The notes below the pieces were generated by a model. The model ran no database searches, had not been told where the DNA came from, and saw only the letters and a program-made list of their open reading frames with translations. From Halomonas jincaotanensis (GTDB taxonomy: Bacteria > Pseudomonadota > Gammaproteobacteria > Pseudomonadales > Halomonadaceae), in assembly GCF_018448785.1 (NCBI RefSeq), contig NZ_JAHCLU010000003.1, positions 62,001 to 126,000 on the forward strand: a stretch of DNA of 64,000 nt, given 5' to 3'. Below are positions 43,857-51,553 of the stretch, one piece after another (position 1 is the first letter of the stretch; each line of letters opens with the position of its first letter). A program made the translations under genes and the position numbers.

Positions 43857-45233
43857 CTACTGCCGGAAACGCTGGCAGGGCGCCCAGTGCTTCATCAGCA
43901 GGAAGTAGGTGAGGCCGGCCGGGATCAGGCTCGCGTACCAGGAGACGGCCGAGAAGGTGAGCGCAGCCACGATGCCCACGGCGGTGGCGATCAGTGCGGC
44001 GGCGTTGACGCCCTGGTAGGGGCCGTTCTCGTCGTACAGCTTGTCGAGGTCCAGTGTGCGGCGGCGGATCAGGTAGTAGTCGACCACCAGCACGGCGAAG
44101 ATCGGGCCCAGAAAGGCGGAGTAGGTCTGCACGAACAGCTGCAGGCCAGCGGCGGATTCCGGCTGCACCAGCTTCCAGGGAAAGGTGGCGAAGGCCAGCA
44201 AACCGACGATCACGGTGGCGATGGGAAACTTCATCTTGAAGACATCCATCAGCACATAGGTCGGCGGCACCACGTTGTTGAGCACATTGGTGGTGACCTG
44301 GGCGAAGGCAATGAACAGCAGGGTGGTCATCAACAGCGGGGTGTTGTCCACGGCGTTGGCGAACACCTGGATCGGATCCGCGGTACCGGTGGCTTCGGAC
44401 ACCATGTAACCGATCAGGCCCATGAACAGGGTGCAGGGCAGGATCGACATGGCGTAGATGGTGGTCATCAGCCCCGGGCCGGTGCCGTGCTTGTGCTCGC
44501 GAGCGTAGTCGCTGACGTTGAGCATCATGGTGCTGTAGATGCCCAGGAATAGCATGGTGGCGCCCCAGAACGGCATGCCCCAGGAGCCTTCCATGGTCAG
44601 CAGGCTGGCCGACAGCTCGTCGCCGTAGCGCTGAACGGTGGCATAGAACATGTACATCAGCGAGACGAGGATGAAGGCGCTGCCGATGTTCTCCAGCCAC
44701 TTGATGCCCTGAAAGCCCATCACCGAGAGGCCGATCTGCAGGAACTGGAAAGTAATGAAATAGAAGATCAGGTTATCGAAGCCGAACAGGGTGGCCGACA
44801 CCATGTTCAAGGCCCCGGCGCCGATCCAGCTCTGAAAGCCGTACCAGACCACCGCCGGCACGGCGCGCACCAGGCCGGGGACCCGCGTGCCGGCGAAACC
44901 GAAGGCGCTGCGTGCCTGGACCATGAAGGGAATGCCGTACTTGTAGCCGGCGGCGCCATTGATCGCCAGCGCGATACCGATCACGAAGCAGCCGATGGCG
45001 ATGGCAAGCGTCGCCTGTAGCAGGTTCAACGTGCCCACGACGCTCGAGCCCATGGCGAAGGTGCCGATCGACACGCAGCCGCCGAACCAGGCCAGGAAGT
45101 AGGAGGGTCGACCCATGATGCGGGTCTGCTGGGGAGCCAGACTTTCCTGCCCCGGCGCCTTGGTGGCCGGGCTCGTGGCGACGGCTGGATCCCCCGTGGA
45201 CGCTGCAGTGCTGTCGGGAGTGGGATGGCTCAT
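43857..45233 (-). CDS. NCS1-family permease (copy 2), probably allantoin or purine transporter
   Basis: A 458-residue, 12-segment NCS1 permease with a 40-residue hydrophilic N-terminus. Landmarks: YFLAWFGGCVSIGTFAMGSS near 46-65, KYGIPFMVQARSAFGFAGTR near 98-117 and VLVVDYYLIRRRTLDLDKLY near 373-392. It shares the operon with the other permease, 60 bases ahead of it, and with the racemase 141 bases upstream. The location between urate and allantoin genes suggests purine-derived substrates. Which of the two takes which ligand cannot be told. Confidence 0.9.
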   Translation of the reverse strand: MSHPTPDSTAASTGDPAVATSPATKAPGQESLAPQQTRIMGRPSYFLAWFGGCVSIGTFAMGSSVVGTLNLLQATLAIAIGCFVIGIALAINGAAGYKYGIPFMVQARSAFGFAGTRVPGLVRAVPAVVWYGFQSWIGAGALNMVSATLFGFDNLIFYFITFQFLQIGLSVMGFQGIKWLENIGSAFILVSLMYMFYATVQRYGDELSASLLTMEGSWGMPFWGATMLFLGIYSTMMLNVSDYAREHKHGTGPGLMTTIYAMSILPCTLFMGLIGYMVSEATGTADPIQVFANAVDNTPLLMTTLLFIAFAQVTTNVLNNVVPPTYVLMDVFKMKFPIATVIVGLLAFATFPWKLVQPESAAGLQLFVQTYSAFLGPIFAVLVVDYYLIRRRTLDLDKLYDENGPYQGVNAAALIATAVGIVAALTFSAVSWYASLIPAGLTYFLLMKHWAPCQRFRQ

Positions 45234-45374
45234 GGTGATGTCCTCGCAAGTCGTTTCTGTGCTTGTGGTTGTCTTCCGGCGGGGTACTGCCGTGGAAGGC
45301 TTGCGGCTTGGCGTGCGCTCGTGGCGTCTTGTAATGATGGCGACTCAAAGAAAGTTAAGCAGGATGCGTGCCAA

Positions 45375-46121
45375 TTATCGGGCGGGCTGGAGTTGCGAGA
45401 GGCTCTCGAAGCGCCCGGAGAAGGGTTTGGGTCGGGGGAAGGCCAGGTCACCGTGCTTGCTGGTGCCCAGCCCCAGGCAGACCAGGGCCTCGGCAAGCTT
45501 CACGGCGGCGGTGACCCCTTCCACCACCGGCAGGCCGACCTCGCGGCTGATGGTGTCGGTCAGTTCGGCCATGCCACCGCAGCCCAGCACGATAGCGCCG
45601 ATGCCGTCCTCGTCGCGGGCCCGCCGACACTCATCAACGATCCGCACGAGGGCCGCGTCACTGTTCTCCTCCAGGTCCAGTACCGGGATCTCCGCGGCGC
45701 GCACCCGGCGGCAGTGATGACCAAAGCCATATTGTTCGAGCAGGTGCTCGGCGATGATGCCGGTGCGTCCCAGCGTGGTGACGACGGAGAAACGCGTGCT
45801 GATCAGCGTCGCCATATGGAAGGCGGCCTCGGCGATACCGATCACCGGGGCCCGGGTCAGCTCGCGTGCCGCCAGCAGGCCGGGGTCGCCGAAACAGGCG
45901 ATTACATAGGCATCGGCGCCCTCGCGCTCACCGGCCAGCACCTCCTCAAGCATGCCTACAACGCTGATGGCCTCGTCGAAATGGCTCTCGATGGAGACCG
46001 GGCCGCTATCTGGTTGGGTCGCTGTAATATGAGTGCCCGGCGAGGCGATGCGGCGTGCCGCTTCGGCAATGGTCGACGTCATGCTGCCGGTCGTGTTGGG
46101 GTTGATGACACGTATGTGCAT
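45375..46121 (-). CDS. Allantoin/hydantoin racemase (Asp/Glu racemase superfamily)
   Basis: A 248-residue protein beginning MHIRVINPNTTGSMTSTI, the signature of hydantoin racemases. The two catalytic cysteines are in IACFGDPGL near residue 79 and VLGCGGMAELT near 184. Members interconvert the enantiomers of allantoin (HpxA) or of 5-substituted hydantoins (HyuE). The divergent puuE allantoinase and the two NCS1 permeases support allantoin racemase. The promoter gap with puuE has a GTATAC-like box inside a longer inverted repeat. Confidence 0.88.
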   Translation of the reverse strand: MHIRVINPNTTGSMTSTIAEAARRIASPGTHITATQPDSGPVSIESHFDEAISVVGMLEEVLAGEREGADAYVIACFGDPGLLAARELTRAPVIGIAEAAFHMATLISTRFSVVTTLGRTGIIAEHLLEQYGFGHHCRRVRAAEIPVLDLEENSDAALVRIVDECRRARDEDGIGAIVLGCGGMAELTDTISREVGLPVVEGVTAAVKLAEALVCLGLGTSKHGDLAFPRPKPFSGRFESLSQLQPAR

Positions 46122-46158
46122 GGCACTTGCTCCGGAGCGATGTTGTGAACAAAAAATC

Positions 46159-46181
46159 TGTCTTTGTACACAAAATAGACA
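46159..46181. promoter_or_regulatory. Inverted repeat with GTATAC-like core near the racemase promoter
   Basis: TGTCT (46159-46163) and AGACA (46177-46181) flank TTGTACACAA (46164-46173), which is one base off TTGTATACAA. It lies 38 bases upstream of the racemase start. Confidence 0.4.
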
Positions 46182-46350
46182 TCCTTATTGCCTTCTGCAA
46201 GACACCAAATACGCCCACTAAGGGTGATGATTCTATTTCGGGTAAGCATCAAGCCGCTTTTTCTCGTGAATTCGAGTCTTATGCCCATCGCTTGCCGTCG
46301 GGGCTTGTCGTCGAAGCTTGCAGACCGACCAGGCAGTTCTTATGTTGTTA

Positions 46351-46360
46351 TCGTATACAT
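46351..46360. promoter_or_regulatory. GTATAC-type box upstream of puuE
   Basis: TCGTATACAT, 79 bases upstream of the puuE ATG, shares the GTATAC core with the boxes at uraD/uraH and at the GntR gene. Confidence 0.4.
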
Positions 46361-46438
46361 GAGTCTCAAGGCAATGACCGTGCCATCCTTCGTGAGTCGG
46401 TCAGAGTCCATATTGCCATTCCGCCAGGAGCTCTTGTC

Positions 46439-47377
46439 ATGATCGGATCTGCTTTAACGGATTATCCCCGCGACTTGATCGGCTACGGTCGCCATCCGCC
46501 GCATGCCGCCTGGCCGGACAAGGCGAGAATCGCCGTGCAGTTCGTGCTCAACTACGAGGAGGGGGCCGAGAACAACGTGTTGCATGGAGATGCCGGCTCC
46601 GAGCAGTTTCTTTCCGAGATCATCGGCGCCCCCTCCTTTCCCGATCGCCACCTGAGCATGGAGTCGATCTATGAGTACGGCTCGCGTGCCGGGGTCTGGC
46701 GGGTACTGCGTGAGTTCGAGCGCCGGGGCCTGCCGCTAACGGTATTCGGCGTGGCCATGGCGCTGGAGCGGCATCCTGAGCTGGCGCACGCCTTCAAGGA
46801 GTTGGGTCATGAAGTTGCCTGCCACGGTTACCGCTGGATCCATTACCAGGAAGTGTCCGAGCGGGTCGAGCGCGAGCACATGGTCCGCGCCATGGAGATT
46901 TTCCAGCGCCTCTATGGCGAGAAGCCGCTGGGCTGGTACACCGGCCGCGACAGCCCTAATACCCGGCGGCTGCTGCTCGATGAGGGCGGTTTTCTCTACG
47001 ACAGCGACTACTACGGCGACGATCTCCCCTTCTGGACGCGTGTGGCGGACAGTCAAGGTAGCGAGCACGTGCATCTGGTCGTGCCCTATACCCTCGACAC
47101 CAACGACATGCGCTTCGCCGCGCCCCAGGGCTTCAATACCGCGGATCATTTCTTCACCTACCTCCGCGACGCCTTCGATGTCCTTTACGCGGAGGGGGAG
47201 GAGGCGCCGAAGATGCTCTCGGTAGGCCTGCACTGTCGGTTGATCGGTCGGCCGGGGCGTTTTCGCGCCCTGCAGCGCTTCCTCGACCATATCGAGGCGC
47301 ACGACCGGGTCTGGGTGACCCGTCGGGTGGACATTGCCCGCCACTGGATCAAGCGTCATCCGGCACCGGTACTCTGA
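46439..47377 (+). CDS. puuE: Allantoinase, PuuE type (polysaccharide-deacetylase fold)
   Basis: A 312-residue protein starting LTDYPRDLIGYGRHPPHAAW after a short leader, the distinctive PuuE opening. It continues with RIAVQFVLNYEEGAENNVLH, SMESIYEYGSRAGVWRVLRE, GHEVACHGYRWIHYQ and PLGWYTGRDSPNTRRLLLDE. The NodB-like fold carries no zinc-ligand set of typical deacetylases. PuuE opens allantoin to allantoate. The ATG at 46439 has AGGAGCTC upstream; the upstream open frame to 46127 is not conserved. The product would go to allantoate amidohydrolase, for which no gene is in the window. Confidence 0.93.
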   Translation: MIGSALTDYPRDLIGYGRHPPHAAWPDKARIAVQFVLNYEEGAENNVLHGDAGSEQFLSEIIGAPSFPDRHLSMESIYEYGSRAGVWRVLREFERRGLPLTVFGVAMALERHPELAHAFKELGHEVACHGYRWIHYQEVSERVEREHMVRAMEIFQRLYGEKPLGWYTGRDSPNTRRLLLDEGGFLYDSDYYGDDLPFWTRVADSQGSEHVHLVVPYTLDTNDMRFAAPQGFNTADHFFTYLRDAFDVLYAEGEEAPKMLSVGLHCRLIGRPGRFRALQRFLDHIEAHDRVWVTRRVDIARHWIKRHPAPVL

Positions 47378-47442
47378 GGCAGAACTCCCAATCTCGCGCT
47401 TATCAGAAAATACCATTCAGGCACTATCAGTCAGGAAATGTC

Positions 47443-48279
47443 ATGAAGACGCGCACTTACTACGCTCCCGCCGGGGGGCATCCCCCCCAGACTCAGCTGC
47501 TCTCCGACCGGGCGGTATTCACCGAGGCTTACGCCGTCATCCCCAAGGGCGTATTCGGCGACATCGTCACCAGCCAGCTGCCGTTCTGGGAGAAGGCCCG
47601 CCTGTGGATTCTGGCGCGCCCGCTCTCAGGCTTCGCCGAAACATTTTCGCAATACATCATGGAAGTGGCGCCGGGCGGGGGCAGCGACCGGCCTGAGCTT
47701 GATCCCGCCGCCGAGGGCGTGCTCTTTGTCGTGGAGGGCGAGCTCTGCCTGACGCTTGGCGGCGAGCGCCATGACATGCTCCCCGGGGGCTATGCGTTCA
47801 TCCCGCCGGGCAGCGACTGGCGGGTGCTCAACACGAGTGAGGCGCCGGTACGTTTTCATTGGGTGCGCAAGGCCTACGAGGCGGTCGATGGCATCAAACC
47901 ACCGGCGGCGTTCGTGACCAACGAGAACGATATCGCGCCGCGCCCCATGCCGGATACCGATGGACGCTGGGCGACCACGCGCTTCGTCGAGCCCGACGAC
48001 GTGCGTCACGACATGCACGTCAACATCGTCACCCTGCAGCCTGGAGCGGTGATTCCCTTCGCCGAGACCCATGTCATGGAGCATGGCCTCTATGTGCTCG
48101 AGGGCAAGGCGGTCTACCACCTCAATCAGGACTGGGTCGAGGTCGAGGCCGGCGACTTCATGTGGCTGCGCGCCTTCTGCCCACAGGCCTGCTATGCCGG
48201 CGGGCCGGGTCCGTTTCGCTATCTGTTATACAAAGACGTGAATCGCCATATGAAGCTCGGCTTGGCCGGTGGTCGATAG
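47443..48279 (+). CDS. allE: (S)-ureidoglycine aminohydrolase (bicupin, AllE/UGHY type)
   Basis: A 278-residue two-cupin protein. The N-terminal cupin includes GVLFVVEGELCLTLGGERHD. The C-terminal cupin has the metal site in PFAETHVMEHGLYVLEGKAV, with His and Glu ligands, and GDFMWLRAFCPQACYAGGPG. It matches E. coli AllE (YlbA), which releases ammonia from (S)-ureidoglycine to give (S)-ureidoglycolate. It sits 65 bases after puuE and 31 bases before allA, so the three form a probable operon. Confidence 0.93.
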   Translation: MKTRTYYAPAGGHPPQTQLLSDRAVFTEAYAVIPKGVFGDIVTSQLPFWEKARLWILARPLSGFAETFSQYIMEVAPGGGSDRPELDPAAEGVLFVVEGELCLTLGGERHDMLPGGYAFIPPGSDWRVLNTSEAPVRFHWVRKAYEAVDGIKPPAAFVTNENDIAPRPMPDTDGRWATTRFVEPDDVRHDMHVNIVTLQPGAVIPFAETHVMEHGLYVLEGKAVYHLNQDWVEVEAGDFMWLRAFCPQACYAGGPGPFRYLLYKDVNRHMKLGLAGGR

Positions 48280-48310
48280 GCGAAAGGTGAGAGGTAAAAA
48301 GGAGACCTGC

Positions 48311-48799
48311 ATGCTGGAACTGAACGCCGAGCCGTTGACACCCGAGGCCTTTGCCCCGTTCGGTGAGGTCATCGATTCGCGAATCGCCGACTATTTTCCC
48401 ATCAACGCCGGGCGCACCCGGCGCTATCATGACCTGGCGACGGTGGAGACTCTGGGCGAGGATGCACGGACACTGATCAGCATCTTCGTCAGCCAACCGG
48501 TCGCGTTGCCGCTGGAGCTGGACTTCCTGGAGCGTCATCCGCTGGGGAGTCAGGCCTTCATGCCGCTTCATCAGGAACGCTTCGTGATCGTGGTCGCACC
48601 GCCGGGCGACGAGATCGACCCCACCCAGGTGCGGGCTTTCGTTACCGACGGGCGCCAAGGGGTCAACTACCGGGCTGGTACCTGGCACGCCATCCAAGCG
48701 GTGCTGGAGCGTGAAGGTGAGTTCCTGGTCGTCGATCGGGGCGGGGCGGGCAACAATTGCGAGGAGTTCACGCTGGGGGTGAGGGTGAACCTGGCGTAG
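48311..48799 (+). CDS. allA: Ureidoglycolate lyase
   Basis: A 162-residue protein with the AllA pattern: LTPEAFAPFGEVIDSR near the start, TISIFVSQPVALPLELDFLE-type block near 55, HPLGSQAFMPL near 77 and YRAGTWHAI near 122. AllA splits ureidoglycolate to glyoxylate and urea. The ATG at 48311 follows AAAAGGAGAC. Its glyoxylate product links the purine pathway to the aminotransferase and aldolase genes of the island (inference). Confidence 0.93.
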   Translation: MLELNAEPLTPEAFAPFGEVIDSRIADYFPINAGRTRRYHDLATVETLGEDARTLISIFVSQPVALPLELDFLERHPLGSQAFMPLHQERFVIVVAPPGDEIDPTQVRAFVTDGRQGVNYRAGTWHAIQAVLEREGEFLVVDRGGAGNNCEEFTLGVRVNLA

Positions 48800-49051
48800 C
48801 GCCCATCTCCATGTTGTTCTCATTCTTATGTGAGTTTGTTAATACTGGCCGGACTGACCCAAGCCATACTGTTCGATGATATGTTGTAATCATGAATCGA
48901 TAAGTAGTTTTTTCGTTACGCTTTGTCCTAGACTGGTATCGAAGCGTCACTTGGCGAGCAACTTTCGACGAGCAATTTTTATCCGACCCAGACGTGCCCG
49001 TACATCCAGCTTACGTGAGCCGTATGCCTCTCATCTCGGGGGTGGCAGAGC

Positions 49052-50392
49052 ATGACCCATGTTCAAAACCTGACTGTTGAGGCCAGTATTGCCTCGATAC
49101 CCAGACGCCGACCGCGTCGATGGTGCCAGGACACTGCCTGGTTGTTGTCCTTGACCCTGATAGCCACCCCTTCGGGATTCTTGTTGGCGCAAACGTCAGA
49201 CGACGAGGAGTTTCTCGATCGCTTGGAGTACGAGGTCTGGGTGGATGCCAGTTTCGAGCGACTCGGCAATATGGATCTCGATAGTCGACGATCGGATGGG
49301 CTATCGGCGGTAGTGCCGGAACTCGGCTTGGGTATCGACTTTGAGGTGAGTGACACTATCGACGCGTATTTGTCGCTGCTGGCGGAGGGGTGGTGGGCGG
49401 TTGATCGGGGCCGGGAGCGAGGTCTTGAGGAAAGCGAGTCCTCCTTGAATGTGTCGGAACTTTATTTTGATTTTTACGATATAACGGATGAATTGTCGTT
49501 CAGAGTCGGTCGTCAGACGTTTGCGGACCCTCGTGAATGGCTCTACGTCGAGGAATTGGATGGCATTCGTGCCTTTTATGACTACGACGATCTGTCGCTG
49601 GAGTTGTCGGCCAGTCGCGAGCGGGAATTCACCAGGGATATCTTCGAGAATGATGCATCCGAGGAGCGCGTCAACAATTACATTGTTTCTGGTAGCTACC
49701 AGTTGACAGATGATCATCAGGCCGGCGCCTATGCCCTGGTGCGAGATGACCAACTGGGCTCCGTCAACCCGATCTTCTATGGCCTGCGGGCCGGTGGTGC
49801 GGTGACCGACTCCCTCGATTACTGGCTCGAACTGGGGCATGTCAGGGGGCGCGATGGCTCGGATCGATTGCGGGGCTATGGTGTTGATCTTGGCGGTACC
49901 TATCAGTTCTCTGCGCCGCTAGAACCTTCGCTGACCCTTGCCTACGCCTATGGCAGCGGCGATTCGAACCCGGACAGCGATGTCGATCGGCAGTTCCGGC
50001 AGACCGGTCTCCACGACAACCATGGCAGTTTCAACGGGATACAGGGCTTTAGCTATTACGGAGAAACGCTGGACCCTGATCTGAGCAACATTGAAATAGT
50101 GACCGCAGGTATCGGCGTTCGCCCCAGTGAACTGAGTTCCGTCGACCTCATCTACCACCATTATCAACAGGACGTGGCCACCGATGACTTCATCGAGGGG
50201 TCGCTACTTCTCGTGCCGACGAATGGGGAAAGCCGGGATGTCGGCCAGGCTGTCGATCTTGTGCTCGGTTATCATGCGTTCGAGGATCTGAGGTTGCGTT
50301 CAAGACTCGGTTATTTCATGCCGGGAGGTGCCTTTGGCAACTCGGCGAGCGATGCCTATTCGTTGGTTGTTGGGTTCGAATATACTTTTTAA
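49052..50392 (+). CDS. Outer-membrane porin, alginate-export (AlgE-like) family
   Basis: A 446-residue outer-membrane beta-barrel protein. Residues 1-47 are a long signal region with an arginine-rich start and the hydrophobic stretch TAWLLSLTLIATPSGFLLAQ. The mature part is acidic and rich in alternating aromatic strands (ELYFDFYDITDELSFRVGRQ near 131-150; LRGYGVDLGGTYQFSAPLEP near 274-293) and ends in an aromatic residue (VVGFEYTF), the signal for outer-membrane assembly. The Alginate_exp family covers AlgE and several uncharacterised anion or oligosaccharide porins. Alginate genes are absent here, so the cargo is unknown. It is monocistronic. Confidence 0.82.
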   Translation: MTHVQNLTVEASIASIPRRRPRRWCQDTAWLLSLTLIATPSGFLLAQTSDDEEFLDRLEYEVWVDASFERLGNMDLDSRRSDGLSAVVPELGLGIDFEVSDTIDAYLSLLAEGWWAVDRGRERGLEESESSLNVSELYFDFYDITDELSFRVGRQTFADPREWLYVEELDGIRAFYDYDDLSLELSASREREFTRDIFENDASEERVNNYIVSGSYQLTDDHQAGAYALVRDDQLGSVNPIFYGLRAGGAVTDSLDYWLELGHVRGRDGSDRLRGYGVDLGGTYQFSAPLEPSLTLAYAYGSGDSNPDSDVDRQFRQTGLHDNHGSFNGIQGFSYYGETLDPDLSNIEIVTAGIGVRPSELSSVDLIYHHYQQDVATDDFIEGSLLLVPTNGESRDVGQAVDLVLGYHAFEDLRLRSRLGYFMPGGAFGNSASDAYSLVVGFEYTF

Positions 50393-50404
50393 TATTCTGA
50401 TCAA

Positions 50405-50412
50405 CTTTTTTA
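50405..50412. repeat. Target-site duplication, left copy
   Basis: CTTTTTTA, repeated exactly at 51104-51111, bounds the insertion-sequence remnant. ISL3-family elements make 8-bp duplications. Confidence 0.6.
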
Positions 50413-51103
50413 GAGTTCGTCGACGTTTCATGTGGATCTGACCTGGTTGGGCAGACTGCCAACTGGGCTGCCGATCAGGGTGATCATGGCGATGAAGTTG
50501 GCCTCGTTCCGGTAGCCGCGTGCGCGTGATCGGGCAGCCTGAAAGAGACCGTTCATGCCCTCCAGTCGTGCGTTGGTCAGGCGGGAGATCCAGCGCCTCA
50601 CCACCTGCTCCGCATGCCGCTGCAGGGTGGTCAGGGTCTTCGCCATCGGCTTGAGTAGTGGCTGATCTGTGATCGCCTCGCGCATGACCTTGAGGTAGTT
50701 CGTGATGCGTCACCGGGCGGCTCGCGGCATCAGGGGGCATGATCTGGCGCCCAGGCTATACCGCCTCAGGTCTTGTGGATGCTCACCCTGATGCCAAGGC
50801 CTGCTGGTAGCTAATCAACAAGCCCGGAGAGACACAAGATCTTGTCGGCGAAGTCGTGGGCCGGACAGGCCTTACCGCACTCGGGGCAGGGGTAGAGGCT
50901 ACCTCGCTCGGCCTCGACGTAGAGGTACAGGCGGTGGGGTGACACGGCAGTATCCAGATGCTGATCCTTTAGGATCCAGGGTACTTCCAAGCCTAGGCCG
51001 AGGGTCAGAATCTGGGTGCCCTCCATGCCACGCCTCCTGTGTCGTGAAGGCGCTATCGTGGCTCAACGCCGGGGCCGAATTCCACACCTAAACGACGAAG
51101 AGC
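50413..51103 (-). mobile_element. Internally deleted ISL3-family insertion sequence
   Basis: A 691-base element between two copies of CTTTTTTA. Its right end on the minus strand begins GCTCTTCGTCGTTTAGGTGT, and the left end starts GAGTTCGTCGACGTTTC, giving imperfect terminal inverted repeats of the kind seen in ISL3 elements. Full ISL3 elements are roughly 1.3-1.6 kb, so more than half is missing. Both ends are kept, so the remnant could still move if a transposase is supplied from elsewhere (inference). Confidence 0.7.
50428..51026 (-). pseudogene. ISL3-family transposase, remnant in two pieces
   Basis: The N-terminal piece (51026-50811, 71 codons) reads LILTLGLGLEVPWILKDQHL-like sequence and the zinc-finger YPCPECGKACPAHDF typical of ISL3 transposases, then diverges and stops. 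The C-terminal piece (50685-50428, 85 codons) holds the conserved SRLTNARLEGMNGLFQAARS and RARGYRNEANFIAMI end of the same family. The central catalytic DDE region between them is gone, so no active transposase can be made. The sequence shown for the first piece starts MEGTQ at 51026. Confidence 0.8.
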
Positions 51104-51111
51104 CTTTTTTA
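51104..51111. repeat. Target-site duplication, right copy
   Basis: CTTTTTTA, identical to 50405-50412, immediately outside the terminal repeat of the IS remnant. Confidence 0.6.
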
Positions 51112-51457
51112 GCTGATTATTTGATCTGGATCACCTCGTGAGTGTTTATCTTTCGAGGTGATTTGCTGTGTCTTCAATCCGGTCCGCCTTATTTAGCCAA
51201 TCAATCAAAAGGTTGGCAAAATCATGCCTGATATTATCAAAAATAAACTTTGATAACACAGGTTATGCGACCTATATGTTACTTGATGTTTCGGGATGTT
51301 GTTTAAACAAGTCGTAATGCAAGCTGGTTTTTTTAATCAGTGAAGAGTGGAGTAATACAAGTTATTTGAGTGGTTCTTATTATGAGATTATTTCTCATTT
51401 GGTTTTAATTAAAAGGCGATAGAAGTTCTCGTTTATGACGTGAATAAAGGTGCTGCC
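51112..51457. other. AT-rich promoter region upstream of the NRPS
   Basis: About 350 bases of notably low GC with no gene. It probably holds the promoter of the NRPS; I cannot place a specific operator with confidence. The change in base composition next to an IS remnant is compatible with acquired DNA. Confidence 0.5.
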
Positions 51458-51553
51458 ATGCGCGCAATCGGACTGCAGGTGTTTATGGATATGGGGTCGG
51501 AAATAGGACTCAGCCCGGCTGATAAAGGATTATTATCTGGAGGACAGTCATGA
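51458..51553 (+). CDS. Possible 31-codon leader ORF overlapping the NRPS start
   Basis: ATG at 51458 opens 31 codons (MRAIGLQVFMDMGSEIGLSP to residue 20) ending in a TGA that overlaps the NRPS ATG as ATGA. AAAGGTG sits before its start, and the strong GGAGG of the NRPS is inside its last codons. The arrangement would couple NRPS translation to that of the small ORF. There is no family match from inspection, so it may be non-coding. Confidence 0.35.
   Translation: MRAIGLQVFMDMGSEIGLSPADKGLLSGGQS

Larger units (their letters stand above)
46122..46438. other. 317-base divergent promoter region (racemase / puuE)
   Basis: No supported gene. The open frame upstream of the PuuE start is not conserved. 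It contains the two regulatory boxes at 46159-46181 and 46351-46360, and is lower in GC than its surroundings. Confidence 0.55.
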
